From: Hetaerina americana | Taxonomy: Eukaryota > Arthropoda > Insecta > Odonata > Calopterygidae | Direction of reading: 5' to 3' | Length of the DNA stretch: 64,000 bases | NCBI GenBank assembly: GCA_022747635.1 | Contig: JAKTNV010000011.1 | Span: forward strand, 16,405,975-16,469,974 | Part shown: piece after piece, positions 12,526 through 23,374 of the stretch | Numbering within the stretch: the first letter of the stretch is position 1 | Layout: each line of letters begins with the position of its first letter | Position numbers and translations under genes: made by a program | The notes under the pieces: model-generated | Databases searched by the model: none | What the model saw: the letters and a program-made list of their open reading frames with translations, nothing else | What the model was told of the DNA's origin: nothing

Positions 12526-12585
<60 letters not shown>
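12381..12585. repeat. Compound (TA)n / (TACA)n microsatellite
   Basis: Pure TA runs occupy about 12383-12446, 12486-12500 and 12531-12583. They are separated by TACACACATA variants and by two copies of CATATATCTTTAATATA (near 12473 and 12516), which indicates internal duplication of the array. All frames across it (IYIYIY) are artefacts. Confidence 0.95.
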
Positions 12586-12587
<2 letters not shown>

Positions 12588-14419
12588 ACATTAAGTGCCA
12601 GAGTGACACAAATAAGGAGGCAATCGACCCAGAGATCGATGAAGACTGCAACAACTCAAATTAAAAATTGAATGCAGAAGACCAAAAAGGTATTAGTCGC
12701 TTATAATGCTCATTTAATTTTTATTCATTCCTGTAAAGTATGCTTGAGTTGACATTGAACTTTCTTATTTCCGTCAATTTCCCCTTCCTCTCCTAATATT
12801 GCATTTACTCTGGGAACATTGATCAATTCTAAGTCATTCATATTAAAATAGAGGTAGATTTCAAAATTCACTCTAATGAAAGTGAAATGTGTTCAATAAA
12901 TATACATAGTTTAAAAATGTTCCTGGGGGTTTTGCCAATCAAAGAGTGCAAGGTACTGAAACAAATGAAGATATCTTATAAATTACACAACCGGTTTTTA
13001 AATGATTATTTCAATTACTTTATAAAGCGCTCCACTTCCATCGTTAAAAATATTTTCTCTCGTGTAATAATGGCTTAATACTGTTTTTTCTCGTCATTGG
13101 GGCGACTATAGTTTAATGTCGGTTCACAAGAAGAAAGAATGCATGCGCTGACCCATCCAATGAAAGAATAAACGCCCTGGAAAAGCGATCGCTATCTGCT
13201 TAGTAAAAATCTCCCGCTAGGGCGCTCACTGTGGGAGGGGTGATGTATCGCTGACGGGTAATCATTCCCTCGATCGATGCAAGTGTTTCACTTGCTCTTG
13301 TTTACTTTGGAGGCTTAAAGGGCGACCTGTCTAGCGACCGTAGAGTGCTTTAAAGGACCCTTGCGAAGGAATATATATATACAAGACGTCTCAATTTTCG
13401 CGAATGCATTTTTCGGCGACCTCCGAAACGTGGAGGTCAGACTGCAATTCCTCGAGGTCCGATCGATTCGGAGCAGGTGCAATTCAAGCGAACGCTATAT
13501 ATATATTTATGAGCCCGATTGGTGCATTTAATGAGCATGTAGCCGCAGTGCAAGAGCGTGTGCAATTGACCTGTCATCCGAGTCGTTCATCAATAAATAT
13601 CTCGCATCAAAAAGTGCGGGTAATGGAAATACTGTTTCGTGTTCCCCACGAGTAAGCGCCAATACGATATTCAAACACTTTCGGAAATTATAGTTTCAAA
13701 GAGTTAAAAGGATCAAATCTCTTATCTTTTCCGTGCCTTCCAGGGGCGATTCATCAAAAATACGTCAGTCGCAGAGTGCAATAAAAAATAAGAATAAAGA
13801 ATAAAACGTAGGTAACGGTCTGGAGTAGAAGTTGGGAAAATATTTTTTTGAATAACACTCGTAAAAGGCGCACTAGAAAGAATGAGAGAATTCCACCAGA
13901 TAGGCAGTAAGGTCAATGGCGACGAGAGAGGAAAATGGAACACATTAAGCAGAATAAGGACAGGAAGAATGTTTTCTATCAGAGGACACGACTACTACCG
14001 GAAAATAATAATATGCTACACACAGGCTCGTTAAATCCAATCGTTGGTTAACGTGTAGATTACCGACAAATATGATTGTATAAAGAAATGAGTTCGCTCA
14101 ATAGTGAATGTGAACATTGTAACTGTAGTTACATCATCTGTCAGTTATTTAGTTGTTTAACGGTCTGTTTTTAACTTATCCAGCGATCATAAAGCTTGAG
14201 TTCCGACCTATACTGAAGGTTAAATTTAACCATCAGTTTAATTATTATAAAACCTGGCCACAATAATCCAATATTAAGAACAAATAGTAAGAATTAAATA
14301 TCAAGTTTACTCTTCTACGACTGCTATGGATGAGAAGTGGATAAAATAATATTAAAAGCGATGGATATTTATTTTTTATGATGAAAATCCAAAGGAAAAG
14401 TAAAAATTAAAGAACTACT
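12586..14419. other. Unassigned stretch; 13140-13650 less AT-rich, possible conserved noncoding block
   Basis: No gene is supported. Between about 13140 and 13650 the sequence becomes mixed in composition. It contains GCAAGTG-TTT-CACTTGC (a 7-bp-arm hairpin near 13279), two short TA runs (near 13371 and 13497) and ATTTAATGAGC, a homeodomain-type core. This texture would suit a regulatory element, but that cannot be tested from one sequence. Confidence 0.3.
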
Positions 14420-14716
14420 TCGAGGTATGTGTGCAGAGAGAAGACAATGAAAAACGCATGAAGAGAGAGGTTTATTCGATATATTCTGATACATGATAAC
14501 TTACTGAAGACCAGACTTGAAGGAACCATTGAGGGGAATAATAACATGGCCCCTACTGTATTACGAGGATATTATGGAAATTTCAGCTCAAGGAAATTAG
14601 ATGCAATGAAGAGATCGGCAATTAAGCTTTGGAAGCTGCGGAAAACCAACTCTTGGCGAACCTACGGCGATAAAACTTACGCAGGGCTGAAACGTAATGC
14701 ACAACAATAATAATCA
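14420..14716 (+). mobile_element. LINE 3' relic (ORF2 C-terminus)
   Basis: One plus-strand frame reads KFIRYILIHDNLLKTRLEGT and continues as IEGNNN, matching the (K)W.GH.LR.D.LL.T..EG...G block after the reverse transcriptase of arthropod LINEs. Further on it keeps LDAMKRSAIKLWKLR, the position of the usual ..EMKR.A.....WR. It ends near GCACAACAATAATAATC, a short AAT-type tail like that of the copy ending at 3028. Upstream stop codons and the missing basic GRGRPR motif show that it is dead. Confidence 0.68.
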
Positions 14717-15275
14717 TGAAAGCTTTCCTTCTGAATAAATAAAAATTCTGAACTCAATAAAAATGTGTGAACTATGAATATCTATTATCAATTCAATTGT
14801 GCGTTTTAAAATTTTAATTTTAACGGATATAGAAGATTGGCTGATATAACAATATGTGTCCTAAGGAGTTTGAACCGATCTATGAACATAATAAGTAATA
14901 GGAAGTTATCTATTAATGTACGCTAACATCCCCTTTTTGGAAAGATCTCAAAACGGTAAGATTAATTCTTTTGGGTAGTCCTGTCTAATTCACTACCGTT
15001 GTAATATTTTTAGTCGAAAGTAATTAGGACTTCGAATTGTCGCTGAAAGTAAAACCTATCAGCCTTGTACGATTTTGTGCGATACTTGAATGAATATTAG
15101 AACATTATAAAATTCTACTATAACTAGTCAGTGCTCTGCTCTTTTCGGGGAATAGATTATTATCCTATTGGGTAAGGTACGCTTTGTTCAGCGGTGCATT
15201 AAAGATGCAACGCCGGTATACGCATCTACAAAGAAAATATTATTTTCGTATATCTTTTTAGATCAATAACCGTCA
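14717..15275. other. Unassigned AT-rich sequence
   Basis: I found nothing recognisable between the LINE relic and the (TA)n tract. Confidence 0.35.
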
Positions 15276-15276
15276 T

Positions 15277-15333
<57 letters not shown>
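15276..15333. repeat. (TA)n microsatellite
   Basis: This is an almost uninterrupted TA array with one TG interruption near 15298. Confidence 0.95.
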
Positions 15334-15336
<3 letters not shown>

Positions 15337-16465
15337 TTAAATTTTTATCCAGCCCCTCCGATTATTTATACTAGTTGAAAATATCCATATTCTGACATGT
15401 GTCAGTCATTCAGGCCTGACCAAAACGTTAATAGCACCTTCCAGATTATAATAAGTAGTTTTCAAAACTCATCTACACACATTTTATGAACTACAAGTAT
15501 ACAAGAAAATCATACTAAATGTGCTTAGTAATTATTTATGACTCAAATTTTACCCAAGCTGATCTAAACTCTACGTTCCAGTCGTTATTAAAGATCAAGG
15601 GCTTGAGTTCATCAAAATTATCTAAGACGTTTAATACGCCTCTCCTATTGCATAAGAGTTACTGAACATTCCCGTGTATTGGAGTTTTTTCAAAACACAA
15701 TACCACAAAATGAAATAATACGGAATATCAAAGAGATGAACTGATTTTATGCCCTCCTTGGCATGATTCAATCACGAAAAAAAAGATAATGTGTTACATG
15801 GTAAAAGATTAGAGTTCATCTCACTGTAATACTAAAGGGTGCATTGATTTCCTTTTCATTATCTTTAACTATGATTCTTTTATCAGAGCGTTTTCAAACT
15901 AACTCACACAAAATCTTGGGCGGAGCTGTTGATGTTCACGACTGCAAGCCCTCAGGCCACTACTTAGATACCTTCGCGCAAGACGGTCATGCCATTAGAC
16001 CGAACTGGCACGTCGAAAGTATTTTTTCGCCAGGGCGTGATCATGGGCTTTGTCACCTCGATTAGTGGGATTCATTCTGTCATGATTCGTACATTCGGTT
16101 GGCATTTTCTCTCTGGCAATGGACATAAGGGTTAAATCAACTCCTCTATACAAGAGACTTTATAAATATAATACCCCACGCATATTTTACGCGAGTAGAA
16201 TGTCATAATCTTACACCATATTCGGCATAACAAAGAAGGTATGATTAAAGAACTCGCCTGAATTGTAACATGAAGGTTAAGTGGAAAGTAGGGGCAACAC
16301 TGCATTGAGCCTGTCTTCAGTAATGCGTACAGTTTCAATTTACCTGAGGGTAAGAGAGTACTTTCGATTTCCTGCAATAGAAAGAGAGGAACACACCTAA
16401 AAGTGTTTTAGACGGCACGGAAAATGAAAAAGGAAAGTTGAAATGTTTTCCTTCTCAATCTCATT

Positions 16466-16471
<6 letters not shown>
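15334..16471. other. Unassigned sequence
   Basis: Only short unrecognised frames occur, at 15844-16065 (+) and 16132-16377 (-). No repeat or RNA signal could be supported. Confidence 0.35.
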
Positions 16472-16512
<41 letters not shown>

Positions 16513-16530
16513 TGTATATATATACATATG
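16472..16530. repeat. (TA)n microsatellite with TACA/TGTA interruptions
   Basis: TA repeats run from about 16472 to 16505 and continue as TACATATATGTATATATATACATATG, itself nearly palindromic. Confidence 0.92.
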
Positions 16531-17029
16531 ATTATACTTATTTAAGTTGTTACCATAGATTTAATATTTACGGCATCCTTGATCTTAAGAAGTTATTTGA
16601 GCCTCTAGCTAGGTAGGTTTCTTGATAAAACCAGCCTCAATATACTTGTGCATAAAGGCTCATGAAAATGGAAACAAACGAGGCACATTGGTCGAGAGTT
16701 GGGTCGCCAAGCAAACAAACTCATAAAAAAGTAGTAAATCGTAAGAAAAGACATGTGAAGATACTCTTTGCAAATGGTCTGAGGATATTTTGTGTTGTGT
16801 TAGTTAGGGCTTAAGAGTACCGAAGTTCGTAGTTGCAGGTTCTTTGAACATTCTACCTTAAGTTGGTAAATTACTGTTTAAAAATATATAAAACTGTCTG
16901 ACTCCTAGGATAATTTTTATGCACAATTTATAAATCGGTAGAATGAGGGACAACCTTATAGGAATCTAATGTTGACTTCTAGTACCCACGCCAGCTTAAA
17001 TGGAATCGATCAAGCTATCTTACACGCGA

Positions 17030-17870
17030 GAATCGATGCTGTAAGGCGGAGGGGGATGGGGGTGTGCACGGGAGACAGGCCCCCGAGGGTGCACCGGCCC
17101 ATAAGCACCTGAGCGGTCCGCACTTGGCCACGGGCGAAGGCGCGGTTCCCCCGACACCATCTTCGGAGAGCGCGCCACCGAGGTCACTAGAGGCGAGGCG
17201 TCGAGGGAAATGTAATCGCGATCCTAGTGGGGGTGAGAGACCTTTAACCCCTCTTGAAGCGTCGTGGGGGCAGAGGCTCACGTGGCCATCGGTAGCCGTA
17301 CCCTTACCGTCCCCGCACGAGGGCCCCGTGGCTGTTGGCAGTGGAGGTATGAGCGGGGAAGTGGAGGAGAAGGGGATGGGCGTAAGAAGAGTGAGTGTAT
17401 GCATAGTTGAGGGTTGGGGAGAGAGGGAAGAGAAGGGGGGGGAGGACTGGGAGATCTTTTTGGGCCTCTGCGACTCTCCCCGCAGTCAAAGAGTGTCCGG
17501 GAGGAGAGGCGTTGGCGAATTTTGTGGGTGGCCTTGAAACGCGTCAAGGAGGGGAAGGGCGGAGAAAGAGGAAGGGGTGGATGAAGGGGCGAGTCGGCGG
17601 GAGGAGAGAGTGCGGAGAGGTGGAGAGGGGGGAGAGAAGTGGAGGCATCCACGAATGCAAAGTACCCGGCTGGCTGGTTGGATCTGGGTACTCATTCCCG
17701 TCGAAAGCATCGCATGGGGGAGTTGGCCAAATTACAGCTTTCGATTCCCGAATGGGATTCTGATCCCCCGGGATTTGTCTATTCTCGGCCCGCCGAGACT
17801 ATGGGTTGCGAAATTTTCTCCTACCATTTCTGCTGCTATGAAACTCCTGCTATGAATGAGTGAAAGAGCT
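17030..17870. other. GC- and CpG-rich block with G-rich purine tract
   Basis: Composition changes sharply here from AT-rich to GC-rich. From 17060 to 17340 CpG is frequent (for example GGCGAGGCGTCGAGGG). From about 17350 to 17650 the plus strand is dominated by G and A with repeated GGGG runs. Long frames exist on both strands (up to 157 codons at 17064-17537), but their residue bias (G/E/R on one strand, P/S on the other) is what such DNA yields by chance. A promoter-associated CpG island is possible, but no first exon is evident. Confidence 0.5.
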
Positions 17871-18429
17871 CAGCTCTTCGTCAGCTCAAGTTATTTTTCT
17901 AGCCAAACCTCTTAGCGAAAGGCCGAGCCACAAAACTTTGATCAGCGATTTCCTTTCTTGGCCAGTACACCGATACCATATTCGCTTGCGCTGCCGCGAG
18001 CATGATGAAGCAAAAAAAAAGGAACTTCTTTAAAGGCGAAAAAAATATGACCCCATAAACTCAAGAAAAATCCATTGCATGGTACCTGTATGATTCTTCG
18101 CAGCATAGAATCATTACATTCCGTCACTTGCCAGAATATTGGAATACTCAGATAAAATAGGAGAAGGAACTAAATAATTAAGATATTTAAGCGGTCATTC
18201 TTCTCTCGTGTGATTCCTGATCACAGTAAAACTATAATTAAACGCCCCATTATCAACCAGCGATTTAAGGGCGGGCAATGATGGGCAGGGGGTGAGACAG
18301 GGCCACATCGCAGTTAGTTATGGTTATAAAGAAGGATTAGGCGTGAAAAAGACTAGAGCTATCAATAAAAGAGGAAAATCAGGTCATTAAAATAGGTTTG
18401 TAGATTATAAACAATACGCAGCCAAGATA
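17871..18429. other. Unassigned sequence
   Basis: I see no gene or repeat that can be supported. Confidence 0.3.
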
Positions 18430-18965
18430 TTGCTTTAATTGTTGAATTCTTTACAAACACAATGAAATAGATATGGGATGAAAACCAAAGGAAAACGAAA
18501 GTTATGAGATTCTCGAGAAGTATAAAGGCTGATTCAAACATTAATTTAGGAGAAAATTTACTCGAGCAGGTAGAGTAGTTCACGTATTTATTTGGGGAGC
18601 ATTTAGGAGGCAAATGGGCCTAAGGATGAGGAAATTAGGACAAAAATGCGTTGACAAAAGGAGCATTTACAGTAAAAAGATTAGAAATAATGACCGGTAA
18701 GCTAAGCAAATATGCGAAGAAAAAATTGGTAAATACGTTGATACCGAGTTTGGTTCTGCAGAGTCCTAACTGCTCCACTTGCCACAGAAGAAGAATGGAG
18801 AAAATAACTGGAAATATAAGAAGGACTAACGCCGACGTTTTAAATGTGGCGAGAGAAGAAAGGATGTTCTTAGGGAAAATCTAGGAAAAGGGAGTGGAAA
18901 GTTACGAAGAACTAAAGAAGAAATAATCTAAGATAAGCATGAGGAAGTTATCCGAGTATGTACGA
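18430..18965 (+). mobile_element. LINE 3' relic (end of reverse transcriptase and C-terminal domain)
   Basis: The clearest piece is at 18651-18884. KRLEIMTGKLSKYAKKKLVN corresponds to the (K)..LMTGKLS...KK.LVK block. RRRMEKITGNIRRTNADVLN and AREERMFLGKI correspond to R.MEKI.WT.R.TNE.VLN.V.EER..L..I. The usual LYG.ETW between them is reduced to unreadable codons. Upstream, shifted frames still suggest MKTKGKRK and GENLLEQVE followed by YL, the region before YLGS. Several stops and shifts make it non-functional. Confidence 0.75.
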
Positions 18966-20949
18966 TACTCGTATACGGCAACAGTCATTACAGATTATCC
19001 AAAAAACGTAATTTTTTATAAGGCAGATTCGATTAAATGAAATTCACAAACAAACTATTATTGACTCTGCTATATCTTTACTTATCATATCACATTTACC
19101 CATGAATCCACAACATGCCAACGCCCGGATCATCAAGTTTCCATCGCAGAAGTATGCACGATCTATCTCTTGTGTACGTTTTTGATTTATTTTTCGTGAA
19201 ACGCTTTCCGTAGTTTGTTGGCAAAGAAATGTTGCCGCTTGCGCCATGGAATTTTTCCCGAGTAAAATCAATAAAATGGTTTTTTTAAATCTCCTCGTGT
19301 AACAATACGAAATGATAACTATACATATTGCTTTTATGCTGAGTGGTTATATGATCATGCGAATCGATTAAAATTTATAAAGAATTAACGTTTACATAAA
19401 AGTTAAAAAAAAAGCCTGCCAAACACACTTCCTCACCGTATTATTTACCTAATTTTCACCATGAAGTCAACAAGGGTTTATCAATACCCGGGGGCTCATA
19501 TCACTCAGAAGGAAAATTATATAAATATCTACATAATATCCCGCAAGTCGCCACAGGGGCATGAGGCGGGAGGTGTTAGATCACCACCCGTAAAAGAGAA
19601 TAAAACCAAAAGCAAAAGCAACATATCCATTCAAACCTGCATCCACAGTGGCGTGTACATTCACACAAAAAACTCTATTAACCTACACGCATGCAAATAC
19701 ATATACAATCAACAAACAAACAAATGCACCTTAGAATATAGTAAAACGTTTATCCAATAACCTAAAAGCTAGATTTTGAGAAGTAAGAAAGCAAAATTCC
19801 ACTACCACACGGACGTACAACATACAACGGTCTCCTCCCCCAAGGACACAGGTAGGGAATGTGACACAACGCTGCAGACAGCGGGAGGGTCCCCCCCCCC
19901 CCACAGAGAGAGACGAGCGGGAAAGGGAAAACTTAATATGGAAGGGGAAACTTAAAAACAAACTTAAAATAAACATGTAACACGTTGCTACGACATTTCA
20001 ATGTTCAACGCCATGCAAACAGCAGCCAGCCATATCCCATTCTCTGCGGCCGTTGTTTTAGAATTCATCTACATTGTAATGTGACTCAGAAAGGAATGAA
20101 TTGTTTTTTTTTTCGCAGTTAGGATGAACTGGGCCTCCTACGAGCTGTAGAAAAGCAGACCTACCGCTTAATTTACATGACTTTGAAAAGAGAACGAAAG
20201 GAAACACGGCAAAAACCAGTTGAAACGGAAATTCGAGAAAGGAATACACAAGGAGTACTAAAGGAATTACGCTTGTGGGAAAATATGCTAAGGTTTTCAG
20301 TAATCTTCTGATTAATGTGGTTATTATGGTGTAGCCAAGGACACCTATCTAACGTGAACTTTCAGCATTTACGGTGTTTTTCTAGGAGCCATTAAAAATT
20401 CGTGTTGATTATCCTCAATTTTCAGCCCATTTTTCGATTTTTATTTTGTTTTAAATGGTATAAAACATAATGACAATGAATGACCACATAAAATTTTCTC
20501 GGCCTTCGAAGTTTGGAATCCTTAATTAGAAGAAAGCTTTAAAAAAATCTGGTGAAGACAACAAACGACTTTTTTTGCACGGACTACAAAACTTGCACCC
20601 ACGCTACCATGCACTCATTCCATATGCAAAAGTGCTGTGAACAAAAAAATCGCCCGCTACCTGAGTGAAATAAAGACGTGATGGCCCTCGGTCGTGAGAA
20701 AACATTTCCTTTACTTGGGATTGAAAAGACAACGAACAGTTGTAGACATGAAAGAGAATTGAATGAAAAACTTTGCTGGAAACAAAATTTTCGATTAGTG
20801 GAAGAGAATCATTTTGACCCATTATTACGCAGGCGAATAAGATGAGAGCACAACTGGCACAATGCCGTAATGTAAAAATGCCCACATTATTTATTCCTTT
20901 AATTTCTCTCAAAAATTGGTTGATCCAGATTAATCAAGATCAATTCATT
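18966..20949. other. Unassigned sequence with a C12 homopolymer
   Basis: A run of twelve C lies at 19891-19902, directly followed by a GA-rich stretch. Frames at 19461-19760 (+), 19731-19976 (-) and 20604-20912 (-) show no known domain. Confidence 0.35.
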
Positions 20950-22030
20950 TCTTTATTATTATACACGCCAGACTAGTTTTTACTTGAACATGACCCTACC
21001 GCGGTCAAACAATGTTATTATGACCTCTTAAATGACATCTTAAATCTATCCGTTCTACACATAATCTCTCTAATTTTAATGACATGATCTCTCCTACCGT
21101 AGTATGATGGGGTTAATAATGCATTTTCAGCATCACTGCTGAAGAAATGTCCTTCCAATTTATGCAAGAGCTTCAATCCGTAGGGATCGAGATGGTGCAG
21201 TGGTTATCGTAGTATCTTCCCAGAGGGTCGGGGTTCAAATCCCGGCGGTGTTGAATATTTTTCAGTGGTATCTCGATCCCTACTTGAGGTGCTTTGTGGA
21301 GGGCACTTTGAGTGAGTACGCCGTCCGTCGGATGGGACGTTAAACTGCGGACCCCTTGGCGCCTTTCGTAAAGAGTAGGCTAATGCCGACGCCGGGTTTC
21401 TCTCCAGCCTTCATCCTTTCCTGTCCATCCCCTATGGCGCAAATGACCTCAGCTGTCGGTCGCCTCCCCTAAATATTACTGCTGCTTCAATCTGTGAGTT
21501 AACCTTCGCTCCGAAAGCGTTTCCCTGCCTAGCTGCTCTAATATTTTGGATACGCTACTAAGTTTATCATAACAATATTTTACAGATCTAGCTCCTCTAC
21601 GATGCACGCGATCCAATTCAGTAATTAATCCAACTTCGTAAGGATCCCATATACTTGCAGCATATTCTAAATGAGGCCGAACCAGCGAAATATAGCATTT
21701 ATGTTTGACCTTTTCATCACATTTACTTGGTACTCTTCTAATAAATACTAATTTTTTATTAGCTAGTCCACATATTCCCCGTATGTTTCACCCAGGAGAG
21801 AGCGTGTGTGAGGGTAGCGCATAGGTATTTAATTGAGTGCACACATTCCATTTCGGTGTTCCCAGTGAAGTAGGCTTTCGGGAGGAAATTGCTCTTTTAC
21901 CAAAAATGTATCACTACGCACTTTTTTAATGCTAATCATAACTACCAAGTGATGATTTGGAAAACAGAGACACGCATATAAATATGCATATACTTGTTCC
22001 ATGTTGCTCATTGTATTTAATCTATTACGG
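20950..22030 (-). mobile_element. CR1/Jockey-like LINE relic, antisense, interrupted by a SINE
   Basis: The minus strand from about 21870 reads ECVHSIKYLCATLTHALSWV, matching the Y..YLG.TL...LSW..H block. A one-base shift near 21770 leads into ANKKLVFIRR, then LVRPHLEYAASIWDPY, VHRRGARSVKYCY, SSVSKILEQLG and LSERRLTHRLK. This is the classic post-catalytic part of CR1/Jockey-type reverse transcriptases (LVRP.LEYA...WDPY...... .....QRRAARFV). At 21484 the frame meets a SINE. If the SINE and one copy of its target duplication are skipped, the frame resumes from 21181 as LLHKLEGHFFSSDAE and ends at paired stops near 21030. The element fades out near a TTATTATTA tract at 20951. It is 5'-truncated and dead. 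Confidence 0.85.
21182..21483 (+). mobile_element. Full-length tRNA-derived SINE with conserved central domain (family B)
   Basis: The head carries an A box (TGGTGCAGTGG at about 21194) and a B box (GGTTCAAATCC at about 21232), a pol III promoter. The body shares long blocks with the truncated copy at 7344 and, more loosely, with the minus-strand copy at 23375. It contains GATGGGACGTTAAACTGCGG and TAAAGAGTAGG. TAGGGATCGAGAT at 21181-21193 is perfectly complementary to ATCTCGATCCCTA at 21270-21282, enclosing both boxes. Flanks GCTTCAATCCGT (21170-21181) and GCTTCAATCTGT (21484-21495) form a 12-bp target-site duplication with one mismatch. It sits antisense within a LINE frame. No ORF is expected. 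Confidence 0.93.
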
Positions 22031-22125
22031 TCCTCAGTATGGCTAGAAACGTTATATGGCGGATATCTTAGGGAATCCTAGTTTGATATTGCCACATCAT
22101 GACACAAAATCGTACAAACATTGTG

Positions 22126-22686
22126 TACAGGGTTCGTCCGGAAAATAAGTGTACTGACTACTGATTTTTTCCCGCCGCTCCAGGCGCGCCCAGCACCGCT
22201 CTGACGGGCTGCGTTTGGAGGGGGGTATGTTGGCAAGCGACGCTGAAAAAGCCAGTCGGCTCTGAGCTGTGGTGTAGTGAGGAGCTCTGTTAACGCGAAC
22301 CTCCACGCTCGACCCACGTCACGGAACGCGATGCCGAAGTTTTTGGAGCAGCGTTATTCCATCAAATTTGCGGTAAAGCTTGGGAAATCGTCTACCGAAA
22401 CTGTCGGTATGATTAACCAGGCTTACGGGGAGTCAACCATGTCCAGAAACATGATCTTTCGGTGGCACAAGATGTTCGTGGAGGGCAGAGAAGAGGTCGA
22501 CGACGAGTCTTCGAGAGGTTCCCGATGATGCCTTCGCGGGAGCGTTCCAGGAATGGGAACGCCGCTGTAACAAGTGTATCGACTCACAAGGGTCCTATTT
22601 TGAGGAATATTAGCTTAAGATGTGTAAAAGTGTAATAAACTTTTTTTCCTGAGCTCAGTACACTTATTTTCCGGACGAACCCTGTA
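22126..22686 (+). mobile_element. Internally deleted mariner element (557 bp) with perfect 30-bp TIRs and TA duplications
   Basis: The terminal inverted repeats at 22128-22157 (starting CAGGGTTCGTCCGG) and 22655-22684 are perfect reverse complements over 30 bases. They are flanked by TA at 22126-22127 and 22685-22686, the canonical Tc1/mariner target duplication. Inside, a 65-codon frame begins at 22331 (MPKFLEQRYSIKFAVKLGKS) and ends at 22528. Helix-turn-helix residues such as RNMIFRWHKMFVEGREEVDD identify it as the N-terminus of a mariner transposase. One frame over, 22530-22613 encodes a mariner-type C-terminus (AFQEWERRCNKCI, GSYFEEY). The catalytic core is gone. It can only have moved with transposase supplied in trans, and is MITE-like. 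Confidence 0.95.
22331..22528 (+). pseudogene. Truncated mariner transposase N-terminus (DNA-binding domain only)
   Basis: This 65-codon reading frame starts at ATG 22331. A longer frame from 22277 exists, but its extra residues are not mariner-like. Residues 7 to about 50 form the paired helix-turn-helix that binds the element's own inverted repeats. The frame stops right at the deletion junction, where the surviving C-terminal codons (22530-22613) lie in a different frame. If transcribed it would give a short DNA-binding peptide without catalytic residues, which could in principle occupy inverted repeats. That role is inference. Confidence 0.85.
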
Positions 22687-23374
22687 TATAAGTCGATATA
22701 GGGGTCGATATCTGACGGCTCCAAAGCCGTAACAATAAGGCATCTAAACATCTCCAGAGAAATTTTCGGTGCCTTTTCAGACCAATCAATTTCACGTGCT
22801 AAATGAGACGTTAAAAAAATATACCAGCTCCCAAGAATGACAGAATTTTCCTTTTAATTATGTCATTTCCCTCTCAGCGCTAAATTTTGGAATATATCTC
22901 CCCGGAATCGGTGGCCCTGTGGCAGGGCGTAAATGTGCAGAGAACCGGATAGGCTAATGGGGATTATGAATGGGATAATTTAGGATGATCTCGATCACAT
23001 ATCAGGAACTGAAGGCCGTTGCATTCTCAAATCGAAAATAAAAATGAAATCGGAGATGCGCTCGCGAAAGGAATCATTCACCTGATTTATCACCTAACAT
23101 AAAAAAGACATAAAAGGTAATCTCCACGACTCCATTACATGCACAGCCTATGGTTTCTCTCATATCTCTGATACTGTTGGATGAAAAAGCCAAGTTTCCC
23201 TTACGACAAAGGGGGAGAAAATAAAAGAAAGGTATCCCATAGAGGTACAGAGGGAAAATGCTCTAAGATATGAAAATTGTCATACAAAGATACCAGTGCC
23301 TTAAAATGTTTCGAAGTACGTACAGAGTACCAATGAATTTTCAGCAACTACGTACCTTAATTCATAAGTAGTGG
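22687..23374. other. Unassigned sequence
   Basis: I recognise no coding or repeat signal between the mariner derivative and the next SINE. Confidence 0.35.

Noticed and set aside
12323..12585. Overlapping ORFs on both strands encoding IYIYIY
   Set aside because: Pure translation of the (TA)n array.
17064..17537. 157-codon plus-strand ORF in the GC-rich block
   Set aside because: Both strands are open over the same region and the residue bias matches G/A-rich composition. No domain was recognised.
21182..21260. Functional tRNA gene
   Set aside because: A and B boxes are present, but the A box starts 13 bases in, the acceptor pairing is not tRNA-like, and a SINE body with target duplication follows.
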